The position numbers and the translations under genes are program-made. Shown here one piece after another: positions 26,138 through 35,030 of a stretch of DNA of 64,000 nucleotides (positions are counted from its first letter, which is position 1; the number at the start of each line of letters is the position of its first letter). The notes below the pieces were generated by a model, which saw nothing but the letters and a program-made list of their open reading frames with translations, did not search any database and was not told the origin of the DNA. The stretch comes from Streptomyces radicis (GTDB taxonomy: Bacteria > Actinomycetota > Actinomycetes > Streptomycetales > Streptomycetaceae): NCBI RefSeq assembly GCF_003626575.1, contig NZ_RBDY01000018.1, positions 62,001 through 126,000 of the forward strand, written 5' to 3'.

Positions 26138-26914
26138 ATGCAGAGCAACCCGAACGGCACCGAGCCCGCCGCGTTCCTCACCGGGCGCACCGCCCTGGTC
26201 ACCGGCGCGGCCAGCGGGATCGGCCGGTCCTGCGCGCGCGCCCTGGCCGCGGCCGGAGCCCATGTCCTGGTGGTCGACCTGGCAGGGGACGGCGCCCGCG
26301 CCACGGCCGACGAGATCGGCGGAACGGCCGTCGTCGCCGACCTCGCCGACCCCGCCGCGGTCGACGCGCTCCCCGCCGACGCGGACATCGTGGTCAACAA
26401 CGCGGGCCTCCAACACGTCGCGCCTCTCCATGAGTTCCCGCCCGACCGCTTCACCCTCATCCAGCGCGTCATGGTCGAGGCGCCCTTCCGGATCCTGCGC
26501 CGCACCCTGCCCCATATGTACGCGCGCGGATGGGGACGCGTTGTCAACGTCTCCTCGGTCCACGGCCTGCGCGCCAGCTCGTTCAAGGTCGCCTATGTCA
26601 CCGCCAAGCACGCCATCGAGGGCCTGAGCAAGGTCACCGCCCTCGAGGGCGCCCCGCACGGGGTGACGAGCAACTGCGTCAACCCCGGCTATGTCCGCAC
26701 CCCCCTGGTCGAGAACCAGATCGCCGCCCAGGCCGCCGCCCATGGCATGCCTGAGGAGGACGTGGTGCGCCGCGTGATGCTCGAACGGGCCGCGATCAAG
26801 CGCCTGATCGAGCCCGAGGAGGTCGCCAGGACCGTCCTGTGGCTGTGCGGCCCCGACACGGCCTACCTCACCGGCGCCTCCCTCCCCCTGGACGGCGGCT
26901 GGACCGCCAACTGA
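26138..26914 (+). CDS. 3-hydroxybutyrate dehydrogenase (SDR family)
   Basis: Oxidises D-3-hydroxybutyrate to acetoacetate with NAD. A 258-residue classical short-chain dehydrogenase: cofactor loop TGAASGIGR, the structural NNAG, catalytic Ser in NVSSVHGL and the YxxxK pair in AYVTAKHA. The block CVNPGYVRTPLVENQI and the C-terminal ASLPLDGGWTAN fit hydroxybutyrate dehydrogenases better than other SDRs. TACTGT lies seven bases before the ATG and there is no Shine-Dalgarno sequence, so the message is probably leaderless. A GAF/PucR regulator follows on the same strand and a PHB depolymerase gene faces it, which supports a role in using polyhydroxybutyrate. Confidence 0.87.
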   Translation: MQSNPNGTEPAAFLTGRTALVTGAASGIGRSCARALAAAGAHVLVVDLAGDGARATADEIGGTAVVADLADPAAVDALPADADIVVNNAGLQHVAPLHEFPPDRFTLIQRVMVEAPFRILRRTLPHMYARGWGRVVNVSSVHGLRASSFKVAYVTAKHAIEGLSKVTALEGAPHGVTSNCVNPGYVRTPLVENQIAAQAAAHGMPEEDVVRRVMLERAAIKRLIEPEEVARTVLWLCGPDTAYLTGASLPLDGGWTAN

Positions 26915-27002
26915 CGCCCGCGCCACCCCCGTTCGGGCACCGGACCACCGCCCGTGCCGCACCCATGGGCAGGGGCCGCGTCGCCTGCCAGGATGGCCGG
27001 AC

Positions 27003-28952
27003 ATGGGACCACAGGCGGCGTCGGCCGTTTCGCGGGTGCGCGTGCTCCTCGACCTCCTCGCCGGGGGCGCGCCCGCCGAGGAGTTCGGGGCGGTCGCCGC
27101 CGAGGCACGGCGGGCCGGGGTGGCGCCCGACGAGCTGGCCGAGATCGAACGGGCCACCGCCGTCGCCCTGCGGGTGCGCGGCGCCCTGCGGCAGCACCGG
27201 CGGCGGGAGGCCGAGCTGACCGCGCTGTTCGACACCGTCGGCGACCTGGCCGCGCTGCGGGACCTGGACGCGGTGCTCACCTCCATCGTCCGCAGGGCCC
27301 GCGTGCTGCTCGGCACCGACACCGCGTATCTCACGCTCCCCGACGAGGAGGCGGGCGACACCTACATGCGGGTCACCGACGGCTCGGTCTCCCCGCTCTT
27401 CCAGCACCTCCGCCTCGAACTCGGCGAAGGACTCGGGGGGTTGGTCGCCCAGACCGCGACGCCCTACGCCACCCCCTCGTATCCGACGGACGAGCGGTTC
27501 CGGCACACCTCCACGATCGACGCGGGCGTCCTCGACGAGGGCCTGGTGGCGATCCTGGGCGTGCCGCTGGTCCTCGGGTCGAGCGGCGACCCCGACCGCA
27601 AGGTGATCGGCGTGCTCTTCGCCGCCGACCGCTCCCCGCGGACGTTCGCGCCCGACGAGGTCGCGCTGCTGTGCTCGCTGGCCGCGCACGCCGCCATCGC
27701 CATCGACACCGCGCGGGCGCTGGCCGACACGCGCGCCACGCTGGCCGAGCTCGCCGAGGCGAACGCCGTGATCCGCGCCCACTCCGCCGCCATGCAGCGG
27801 GCCGCCGAGGCACACGACCAGCTGACCGACCTGGTGCTGCGCGGCGGGGAGCTCTCGCAGGTGGCGTCGGCCGTCGCCGGGCTGCTCGGCGGCGCCATCA
27901 CCCTGCACGACGCGGGCGGCCGCCCGCTCGCCGCGGTGGGCCCTGGGGGCGGCGCGTTCACCGGGCGGCATGACCCGGACGAGCTGGCCGAGGCCGTCGC
28001 CGACTCCCACGCCACCGCCCGCGCGGTGCCACGCCGCGACCGCTGGGTGTGCGCCGCCAGGGCGGGCCAGGAGCTGCTCGGGGGCCTCGTGCTGCACGGC
28101 CGCCCCGAACTGGCCGACGCCGACCGCCGGTTGTTCGAACGCGCCGGGGTCGTCACCGCGCTGCTGCTGCTTCTGCGGCGCTCGGTTGCCGAGGCCGAGA
28201 ACCGCATCCGGGGCGAGCTGATCACCGACCTGCTCACCGCCCCCGACCGCGACCCCAAGGGCCTGGTCGAACGCGGCAGGCGGCTCGGCGTCGACCTGTC
28301 CCGCCCTCATCTGCTGCTGGTCGCCGAGGCCTCGGCCGAGGCCCGCAAGCGCCTCGCCGCCGCGGCCAGGCAGCACCTGTTCGGCACCGAGAGCGTCAGC
28401 GCCGAACACGCGGGCGCCATCGTGATGTTGCTGCCCGCCGACGACGCGGGCGCCGCCGCGAGGGCCGCCGCGGCCCAGATGTCGCAGCTCGTCGGCGCCC
28501 CCGTCACCGTCGGCGCCGCGGGCCCGGCCGCCGAGCCCGCGGCGCTGGCCGCCGCCCACGCCGAGGCCGCCCGCTGCCTGCGCGCGCTGCGGGTGCTCGG
28601 CCGGGTGGGCGACGGCGCGTGCGCCGCCGAACTCGGCTTCCTCGGCGTGCTGTTGGGCGACGACCGCGATGTGCGCGGCTATGTGGCCGCCACCCTTGGC
28701 CCGCTGCTCGACTACGACGCCCGCCGCGGCACCGAGCTGATCCGCACCCTGCGCGCCTACTTCGGCCGGGGCCGCAGCCTCACTCGCGCCAAGGACGACC
28801 TGCACGTCCACGTCAACACCGTGGTGCAGCGCCTCGACCGCATCGAGGCGCTGCTCGGACCCGACTGGAACAGCCCCGAGCGCGAGCTGGAGCTGCAACT
28901 CGCCCTGCGGCTCCACCTGTTGACCGGCGAGCCGGGCCAGGACCGCGGCTGA
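27003..28952 (+). CDS. GAF-domain transcriptional regulator with PucR/CdaR-type C-terminal HTH
   Basis: A 649-residue regulator. After a helical start, a GAF domain covers about residues 85-240 (LDAVLTSIVRRARVLLGTD ... IGVLFAADRSPRTFAPDEVA). A second, less clear sensor region follows, then a GGDEF-like CdaR segment (RGELITDLLTAPDRDPKGLV) and the PucR C-terminal helix-turn-helix (SLTRAKDDLHVHVNTVVQRL). Such proteins sense a metabolite and control a nearby catabolic gene. It lies 88 bases behind the hydroxybutyrate dehydrogenase gene and probably controls it or the depolymerase gene, with which it converges. Confidence 0.85.
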   Translation: MGPQAASAVSRVRVLLDLLAGGAPAEEFGAVAAEARRAGVAPDELAEIERATAVALRVRGALRQHRRREAELTALFDTVGDLAALRDLDAVLTSIVRRARVLLGTDTAYLTLPDEEAGDTYMRVTDGSVSPLFQHLRLELGEGLGGLVAQTATPYATPSYPTDERFRHTSTIDAGVLDEGLVAILGVPLVLGSSGDPDRKVIGVLFAADRSPRTFAPDEVALLCSLAAHAAIAIDTARALADTRATLAELAEANAVIRAHSAAMQRAAEAHDQLTDLVLRGGELSQVASAVAGLLGGAITLHDAGGRPLAAVGPGGGAFTGRHDPDELAEAVADSHATARAVPRRDRWVCAARAGQELLGGLVLHGRPELADADRRLFERAGVVTALLLLLRRSVAEAENRIRGELITDLLTAPDRDPKGLVERGRRLGVDLSRPHLLLVAEASAEARKRLAAAARQHLFGTESVSAEHAGAIVMLLPADDAGAAARAAAAQMSQLVGAPVTVGAAGPAAEPAALAAAHAEAARCLRALRVLGRVGDGACAAELGFLGVLLGDDRDVRGYVAATLGPLLDYDARRGTELIRTLRAYFGRGRSLTRAKDDLHVHVNTVVQRLDRIEALLGPDWNSPERELELQLALRLHLLTGEPGQDRG

Positions 28953-28962
28953 TCCCGGCCGT

Positions 28963-29994
28963 TCAGCCGGTCAGGCCCCAGTCCCGGGCGATCCAGTGGC
29001 TCGAACACAGGCTGTCCAGGAAGAACGCCCCCGCCGTGCCACACTGTTCGGGCCCGGTGCCAGGGGCGACCGGCGTGCCGTGGCCGTTGCCCGGCGTGAG
29101 GTAGCCGATCACCGGGGGCTGGCCCGCGCCCGACTCGTACACCGAACGCGTGGTGTCGGCGGGCAGTTGCGACGTGGAGTCCGCCGTCTGGTCGCCGCCC
29201 AGCACGTCGGTCCACTGCTTGACCGACTCGTTCAGGTTCGCCGTCGCGACCACATAGTCCGCGCCGCCGTGCCACAGCGACACCGAGGGCCGCTCGCCGG
29301 TGAAGCCCGGGTGGGCCGAGCGCACCCGGTCGCCCCAGCTCGCGGCCGTCGCCGTCCGCCCGGGGAACATGCAGGAGAACGCGTCGAGCATGCTGCTCGC
29401 GCAGCCGTGCGGCGCGCCCGCGATGATCGCGCCGCCCGCGAACACGTCGGGGTAGGCGGCAAGCAGCGAGCCCGTCATGATGCCGCCGGCCGAGAGGCCC
29501 GTGGCGTAGACGCGCCCCGGGTCCGCGCCCAGCGAGGACACCGTGTGGTCGACCATCTGCTTCACCGAGAGCGCCTCGCCCGCGCCGCGCGCGATGTCGC
29601 TCGGCTGGAACCAGTTGAAGCAGCGGCTGACGTTGTTGCCCGCCTGCTGCTCGGCGGCGACCAGCGTGAAGCCGCCCGCGTCGGCGAACTTCTGCCAGCC
29701 CGAGCCGTCGACGTAACTCTGCGCGCTCTGGCCACAGCCGTGCAGCAGCACCACGACAGGGCTGCCCGGCTCGAGCCCGGGCGGCGCGTAGCGGTACATC
29801 ACGAGGTTGCCGGGGTTGGAGCCGAACGAGGACACCCGCTCCAGGGGTGTGGCCGCCGCGGCGGGGCCGCCGGACGACAGGACGGACATCAGGCCGAGCA
29901 CCAGGGCGGCGAGCAGGGTCGCCGCCCGGCGCGGCGCGCGGAGAGCCGTACGTCTGACGCGGGCTCTCATGGGGACTTCTCTGGGGACTCTCAT
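28963..29994 (-). CDS. Secreted PHB depolymerase-family esterase
   Basis: An exported alpha/beta hydrolase of the polyhydroxybutyrate depolymerase family, 343 residues. Signal peptide with a basic N-terminus (RAPRRAATLLAALVLGLM), cut near AAA. The oxyanion block VVLLHGCGQSAQSY and the nucleophile elbow ATGLSAGGIM are typical; the Asp is likely in SLWHGGADYVV and the His in PGNGHGTPV. Cys pairs fit a secreted protein. The ATG at 29994 has GGAAGGGA eight bases upstream; a second ATG at 29970 would give a shorter signal. Some family members hydrolyse acetylxylan or feruloyl esters instead. The gene is divergent from an ABC transporter operon and next to hydroxybutyrate genes. Confidence 0.86.
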   Translation of the reverse strand: MRVPREVPMRARVRRTALRAPRRAATLLAALVLGLMSVLSSGGPAAAATPLERVSSFGSNPGNLVMYRYAPPGLEPGSPVVVLLHGCGQSAQSYVDGSGWQKFADAGGFTLVAAEQQAGNNVSRCFNWFQPSDIARGAGEALSVKQMVDHTVSSLGADPGRVYATGLSAGGIMTGSLLAAYPDVFAGGAIIAGAPHGCASSMLDAFSCMFPGRTATAASWGDRVRSAHPGFTGERPSVSLWHGGADYVVATANLNESVKQWTDVLGGDQTADSTSQLPADTTRSVYESGAGQPPVIGYLTPGNGHGTPVAPGTGPEQCGTAGAFFLDSLCSSHWIARDWGLTG

Positions 29995-30256
29995 GGGGGT
30001 GGTCCCTTCCGGCACCGGCCCTTCCCGCTCCGGCGCCGATGGATTCGTGTGTGGGGGTCGTGGCGCACCGTAGGTCGCCGCGGACGGCGCCCCTACGGCT
30101 GCCGGGGCCATGGGAGGGGGCCCCGCTGTGTGTCCCGCGCACATTGCCGCGACACGCGGCGCGGCGGACGCTGCTGCGGATCGCCGCTGGGCACCGGCCC
30201 GGCGCCGAGCCGGGCAACGAGCACCGCACCGAGCCGAGTCAGGGAGCCGCCGCGCC

Positions 30257-31456
30257 ATGAGACCCGTCACCGCAAGCATCGCCGCGACCGCCCTGCTGGC
30301 GGTCCTCGCCACCGCGTGTTCCAGCCCTGGCGGCTCGGACGGGGAGGGGGAGGGCGGCGGTGACGCGGTGACCGTCGCCCTGATCACCTCCACCTCGGGC
30401 CCGTTGGCCTCCTACGGCGAGCAGTACCTCCAGGGCTTCGAGGCCGGGCTCGACCACGCCACGGGCGGCACGGGCGAGGTGGAGGGCGTCGCCATCGACG
30501 TGGTGCGCTCCGACGACGCGGGCGAGCCGTCCTCCGGGGTGAGCCTGGCCCGCCAGCGCATCGACGAGGGCGCCACCATCATCGCGGGCACCGCCTCCTC
30601 AGGCGTCGCCGTGCAGGTCGCGCCGCTCGCCGAGCAGAACGAGGTCCTCTACATCACGGGCCCCGCCGCGACCGACAGCGTGACAGGGATCAACGACTTC
30701 ACGTTCCGCTCGGGCCGCCAGACCTACCAGGACGTGGTCACCGCGAGCGAGATCCTGGCCGCGGGCGAGGGCGACCTGGACGGCGCCCGGGTCACGGTCC
30801 TCGCGCAGGACAACGCGTTCGGGCAGGCCAACGTCACCGCGGTGGAGAGCGTGCTCACCGGCCAAGGGCTCGACGTGGCCTCGGTGTTGGTGCCGCCGTC
30901 GGCCACCGACCTCACCCCGTCGGCCGCGCAGGTCCTCGGCCAGGACCCCGATTTGGTGTTCGTCGCATGGGCCGGGGACACCGCCCAGACGATGTGGACC
31001 ACGCTCGACCAGCAGGGCGTGCTCGACGCCGCCACCGTGGTGACCGGGCTCGACATCCGCGCGACCTACCCGGTGTTCGGCGCGGCGCGCGACAAGGTCA
31101 CCCTGCTCGCCCACTACGTCCCCGGCGCCACCGACACCCCCGAGGCGCGGGCGATGGAGGAGTACTTCGCCGAAGAGGGCTGGGAGCCCGACCTGTTCAG
31201 CCCCGACGGCTTCACCGCGGCCCAGATGGTCGTCGAGGCGGTCCGCGCGGGCGGCGCCGAAGGGGACACCGCGGCGATGGTGGACGCGCTCGAGGGCTGG
31301 TCGTTCTCCGGCGTCAAGGGCGAGCAGACCGTGCGCGAGGGCGACCACGCGCTGCTCCAGCCGATGTTCGAGGCCAGGTTCGAGGGCGAAGTGCCGTCCG
31401 TGGTCCGCACGTTGGACCCCGCGACGGTGGCCCCCGCCGAGGCCGCGGGGGAATGA
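30257..31456 (+). CDS. Substrate-binding lipoprotein of a branched-chain-type ABC transporter
   Basis: A 399-residue type I periplasmic-fold binding protein. The lipobox is LATAC|SS near residue 21, followed by a Gly/Glu-rich linker. The Leu/Ile/Val-binding fold is recognised from VALITSTSGPLASYGEQYLQG, GTASSGVAVQVAPLAEQ and VTVLAQDNAFGQANV. Members of this family also bind amides, urea, aromatic acids and other small carboxylates, so the substrate need not be an amino acid. It is the first gene of a six-gene operon with both ATPases, both permeases and an alpha/beta hydrolase. AGGGAG lies ten bases before the ATG. Confidence 0.9.
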   Translation: MRPVTASIAATALLAVLATACSSPGGSDGEGEGGGDAVTVALITSTSGPLASYGEQYLQGFEAGLDHATGGTGEVEGVAIDVVRSDDAGEPSSGVSLARQRIDEGATIIAGTASSGVAVQVAPLAEQNEVLYITGPAATDSVTGINDFTFRSGRQTYQDVVTASEILAAGEGDLDGARVTVLAQDNAFGQANVTAVESVLTGQGLDVASVLVPPSATDLTPSAAQVLGQDPDLVFVAWAGDTAQTMWTTLDQQGVLDAATVVTGLDIRATYPVFGAARDKVTLLAHYVPGATDTPEARAMEEYFAEEGWEPDLFSPDGFTAAQMVVEAVRAGGAEGDTAAMVDALEGWSFSGVKGEQTVREGDHALLQPMFEARFEGEVPSVVRTLDPATVAPAEAAGE

Positions 31457-31457
31457 C

Positions 31458-32222
31458 ATGAGCGAGCCGACCTCCACCGCGGTGGCCGCGCCGCCCGTGC
31501 TCACCCTGACGTCCCTCGCGTGGTCCATCGGCGGCGCCACCATCGTCGGAGGCGTCGATCTGACCGTCGCCGAGGGCGAGTTGCTCGCGCTCATCGGGCC
31601 CAACGGCGCGGGCAAGACCTCGCTCTTCAACCTCGTCTCCGGCGTCACCCGCCCGACCGGCGGAACGATCACCCTCGCGGGCGTCTACGTGCACCGGCTG
31701 CCCCCGCACCGCCGCGCCCGCCTGGGCCTCGGCCGCACGTTCCAGTCCTCGTCCGTCTTCCCCACCATGACCGTCGCCGAGCACGTCGAGCTGGCCGCGC
31801 GCGCCGCGGGCGCCCGCCGCGTCACCGGCACGGACACCGCGGGGGTGCTCGAACGCGTGCGGCTGTCGCACCGGGCCGCCGAGCTCGCGGGCGGCCTGTC
31901 CCACGGCGACAAGCGCAAGCTCGAACTCGCCATGCTGCTCGCCCCCACCATCCACGGCGACGGCCCCCGGCTGATGCTGCTCGACGAGCCCATGGCCGGG
32001 GTCGCCGCCGAGGAGGTGGGCGAGCTGACCGAGGTCATCCGCTGGCTGCACCGCGAGGAGGGCCGCACGCTGCTGATGGTCGAGCACCACATGGACGTCG
32101 TCATCGACCTCGCCGACCGGATCGCCGTGCTGCACCACGGCGTTCTGCTCGCCCAGGGCGACCCCGCCGCCGTCATGGCCGACCCCGAGGTGCAACGGGC
32201 CTACCTGGGGGAGGAGTTGTGA
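31458..32222 (+). CDS. ABC transporter ATPase, LivG type
   Basis: A 254-residue ATPase with Walker A GPNGAGKTS, the LivG-type signature LSHGDKRKLELA (in place of LSGGQ), Walker B LMLLDEP and the switch His in VEHHMDVV. It energises uptake by the two permeases encoded downstream. It starts two bases after the stop of the binding-protein gene and overlaps the next ATPase gene by four bases. Confidence 0.92.
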   Translation: MSEPTSTAVAAPPVLTLTSLAWSIGGATIVGGVDLTVAEGELLALIGPNGAGKTSLFNLVSGVTRPTGGTITLAGVYVHRLPPHRRARLGLGRTFQSSSVFPTMTVAEHVELAARAAGARRVTGTDTAGVLERVRLSHRAAELAGGLSHGDKRKLELAMLLAPTIHGDGPRLMLLDEPMAGVAAEEVGELTEVIRWLHREEGRTLLMVEHHMDVVIDLADRIAVLHHGVLLAQGDPAAVMADPEVQRAYLGEEL

Positions 32223-33001
32223 GCCGCTCCCCGGCCGGGCCGCTGGTCACCGTCGACGGCCTCCAGGTGGAGATCGCGGGGTCGCGCATCCTCCAAGGCG
32301 TCGCCTTCGACGTCCCCGCCACCGGCGTCACCGCCCTGATGGGCCGCAACGGCGTCGGCAAGACCACCACCGTGCGCGCCATCCTCGGCGTGCTCCCCGA
32401 AGGCGGCCTGATCACCGGCGGGCGGATCGCGTTCGACGGCGACGACATCACGCGCGAGGCGCCGCACGCCACCGTGCGGCGCGGCATCGGCTACGCCCCC
32501 GAGGACCGGGGCGTGTTCGGCTCGCTCACCGTCGCCGAGAACCTCACCCTGGCCGAACGGCGCGGCGCGGGCCGCCCCGCCTACGACCTCGTCCACGACC
32601 TCTTCCCCGACCTGCGGGAACGCGCGAGGCAGCGCGCCGGGACCCTCTCCGGCGGCCAGCAGCAGATGCTCGCCCTGGCCCGCACCCTGCTCAACGACAA
32701 CCGCCTGATCGTCGCGGACGAGCCCACCAAGGGCCTGGCCCCCCGCGTGGTGCGGCAGGTCGCCGAGGCGCTGCGCCGCGCCGCGCGCGCGGTGCCGATG
32801 CTGCTCGTCGAGCAGAACCTCGCCGTCATCCGCGAACTCGCCCAGCACGCCGTGGTGTTGGACAACGGCCGTGTGGTGCACGCCGGTTCGGCGGCCGAGC
32901 TGCTCGCCGACCGCGAGCTGACCACCACGCTGCTCGGCGTGGGGCGCGCCGCCGGGACCCCGCGCCACGGCCTGGCAGCCGAGGAGGACACCCCCGCATG
33001 A
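32219..33001 (+). CDS. ABC transporter ATPase, LivF type
   Basis: A 260-residue ATPase with Walker A GRNGVGKTTT, Q-loop region YAPEDRGVFGSLTV, signature LSGGQQQMLALA, Walker B LIVADEPTKGLAP and VEQNLAVIREL. The order and the EDRGVF block are typical of LivF. The GTG start lies in a four-base overlap with the livG-like gene, and its stop overlaps the permease start. Confidence 0.92.
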   Translation: MSRSPAGPLVTVDGLQVEIAGSRILQGVAFDVPATGVTALMGRNGVGKTTTVRAILGVLPEGGLITGGRIAFDGDDITREAPHATVRRGIGYAPEDRGVFGSLTVAENLTLAERRGAGRPAYDLVHDLFPDLRERARQRAGTLSGGQQQMLALARTLLNDNRLIVADEPTKGLAPRVVRQVAEALRRAARAVPMLLVEQNLAVIRELAQHAVVLDNGRVVHAGSAAELLADRELTTTLLGVGRAAGTPRHGLAAEEDTPA

Positions 33002-33936
33002 ACACCCTGGTACTGCTCACCCTCACCGGACTCGGCCTGGCCGCCCTGTACTTCCTCATCGCCTCGGGGCTCGCCCTGATCTTCGGGCTCATGGACGTCC
33101 TCAACTTCGCCCATGGCGCCTTCCTGACCGTCGCCTCCTACGCCGCCTGGCGCACCGCGGAGGCCGTCGGCGGCGGCCCCGGGCTGCTCGCCGCCCTGCT
33201 GATCGGCACCCTCACCGGGCTCGCGCTCGCCGCGGTCACCGAACTCCTGCTGATCCGGCGGCTGTACGGCAGGCCGAAGGAGCAGATCCTGGTCACCGTC
33301 GGCCTGTCGCTCGCCATCCCCGCCCTCGTCCAGTCCTACGCGGGCGCCGACTCCCGCACGTTCCCCGTCCCCGACGCGCTCTCCGGCACCGTCGGCGTCC
33401 TCGGCGCCCAGGTGCCCGTGAACCGCTTCCTGCTCATCGGAGCCGCGCTCGCCGTCCTGGTCGGGGTCCACCTGCTGCTGACCCGCACCCGCTACGGGCT
33501 CGTCGTGCGGGCCGGAGTGGAGGACCGGGCGATGGTCAGCGCGCTCGGCGTCGACGTGACGCGCGCGTTCACGCTCGTCTTCGCGCTCGGCGGCGCCCTC
33601 GCCGGGCTCGCCGGGGTGCTCGGCGGCGTCTACTTCGGCTCGGTCTCCCCGCACCGCGGCACGGGCCTGCTGATCTTCGGGTTCGTCGTCGTCATCATCG
33701 GCGGCCTGCACTCCATCACCGGCGTCGCCTGGGCCGCCCTCGCCGTGGGCCTGGTCCAGCAGTACGCCAACTACTACATCTCAGGCGGCTTCGGCGACAT
33801 CGCCGTGGTCATCCTGCTCGCGCTGGTCATCCTGGCCCGGCCCACGCCGGGTCGCGAGGGACCCCTGGCCGCCCTGCGCCGCGTGACCCGCCCCCCGGCC
33901 CCGCGCCGGGCGATCCCCCCGGGAGGCACCGCATGA
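32998..33936 (+). CDS. ABC transporter permease, LivH type
   Basis: A 312-residue integral membrane permease. The N-terminal block ALYFLIASGLALIFGLMDVL NFAHG is the LivH hallmark, and the EAA-like loop lies near GVEDRAMVSALGVDVTRAF. About eight hydrophobic segments are visible. It pairs with the LivM-type permease encoded next, with a four-base overlap. Confidence 0.92.
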   Translation: MNTLVLLTLTGLGLAALYFLIASGLALIFGLMDVLNFAHGAFLTVASYAAWRTAEAVGGGPGLLAALLIGTLTGLALAAVTELLLIRRLYGRPKEQILVTVGLSLAIPALVQSYAGADSRTFPVPDALSGTVGVLGAQVPVNRFLLIGAALAVLVGVHLLLTRTRYGLVVRAGVEDRAMVSALGVDVTRAFTLVFALGGALAGLAGVLGGVYFGSVSPHRGTGLLIFGFVVVIIGGLHSITGVAWAALAVGLVQQYANYYISGGFGDIAVVILLALVILARPTPGREGPLAALRRVTRPPAPRRAIPPGGTA

Positions 33937-35030
33937 CGACGACCGCACCGACCGCCAAGGGCCCACGGGCCCGAACGGCCGGGCCCGCGGGGCGTGTTGG
34001 CCGCCTCGGGGGCCGACGCTCCTGGCTGGTCACGGGCGGCGTGGCGCTCGCGCTGCTCACCCTCCCCTACTCGGCCCTCGACGTGCCGCTGCTCCTCGAC
34101 GGCCCGGTCAACTCCGCCGGGTCGCTCCAACTCTTCGCGCTCTGCCTGGTGTTCGCGGGCCTCGCGCTCAGCTACGACGTGCTGTTCGGGCGCACGGGGC
34201 TGCTGTCGTTCGGCCATGCCCTGTGGATCGCGGGCGGCGCCTACGGCACCCAACTCGCCATGGAACGCCTCGACATGACCCTGCTGCCCGCCGCCGCGCT
34301 CACGCTGGCCGCGGGCACCGCGGCCGCGTGCCTGCTGGGCGCGATCTCGCTGCTGCCGCTCGCGCTCGGCGGCATCGGATTCGCCATGGTCACCCTCGCG
34401 TTCGCCCAGGCGGGCTCCATCTGGGTCGAGCGCAACCCCGGCGGCCTCACCGGCGGCGAGGAGGGCCTGCCGCTCGACGCGGACGCCGTTCCCTCGCTGT
34501 TCGTGGGCATCGGCAACACCGTCAACGTCTACTGGCTCGCCCTCGGCTACCTGGCCCTCGTCGCCGCGCTGGTGTGGGCGGTCACCGCGTCGCCCGTCGG
34601 CAAGGTGTGGCAGGCGATCCGCGACAACGAGCAGCGCGTGTCCGTGCTCGGCCGCGACCCGTTCCTGCACAAGCTGGGCGCGTTCGTGCTGGCCTCCGCG
34701 CTCGCCCTGCTCGGCGGCGTTGTCCACCTGCTTGTCACCTCGGGCGCCACGCCCGAGACCACGACCGCCGAGTTCACGCTCACCCTGCTGGTGATGGTCG
34801 TGCTCGGCGGCGCGGGGACGCGGTGGGGGCCGATCATCGGGGGCGCGCTGTTCATCTGGCTCGACCACCGGCTCACCGCCCTCGGCGTCTCCGACGCGGT
34901 CGCCGGGCTGCCCGAGCCGCTGGCCGCTCCGCTGTCCGAGCCGCTCGTGGTGCTCGGCGCGCTGTTCGTCGTCGCCGTCTACGCCGCCCCCGGCGGACTC
35001 GCGGCGCTCGGGCGCGGGAGGCGGCGGTGA
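33933..35030 (+). CDS. ABC transporter permease, LivM type
   Basis: A 365-residue permease with the LivM pattern: FAGLALSYDVLFGRTGLLSF GHA near residue 80, a long loop with GGEEGLPLDADAV, and the EAA-like stretch AIRDNEQRVSVLGRD. A basic cytoplasmic N-terminus rich in Ala, Arg and Gly precedes the first membrane segment. Overlaps of four bases on both sides show tight coupling with the neighbouring genes. Confidence 0.92.
   Translation: MTTTAPTAKGPRARTAGPAGRVGRLGGRRSWLVTGGVALALLTLPYSALDVPLLLDGPVNSAGSLQLFALCLVFAGLALSYDVLFGRTGLLSFGHALWIAGGAYGTQLAMERLDMTLLPAAALTLAAGTAAACLLGAISLLPLALGGIGFAMVTLAFAQAGSIWVERNPGGLTGGEEGLPLDADAVPSLFVGIGNTVNVYWLALGYLALVAALVWAVTASPVGKVWQAIRDNEQRVSVLGRDPFLHKLGAFVLASALALLGGVVHLLVTSGATPETTTAEFTLTLLVMVVLGGAGTRWGPIIGGALFIWLDHRLTALGVSDAVAGLPEPLAAPLSEPLVVLGALFVVAVYAAPGGLAALGRGRRR

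Noticed and set aside
25853..27361. A long minus-strand frame extending the DUF4331 protein upstream across the dehydrogenase gene
   Set aside because: The extra N-terminus has no domain and overlaps a clear SDR gene; the ATG at 25852 opens the DUF4331 family start.
29995..30256. Short frames between the depolymerase and transporter genes
   Set aside because: Arg/Pro-rich without start signals; this gap is a divergent promoter region and I found no clear operator in it.
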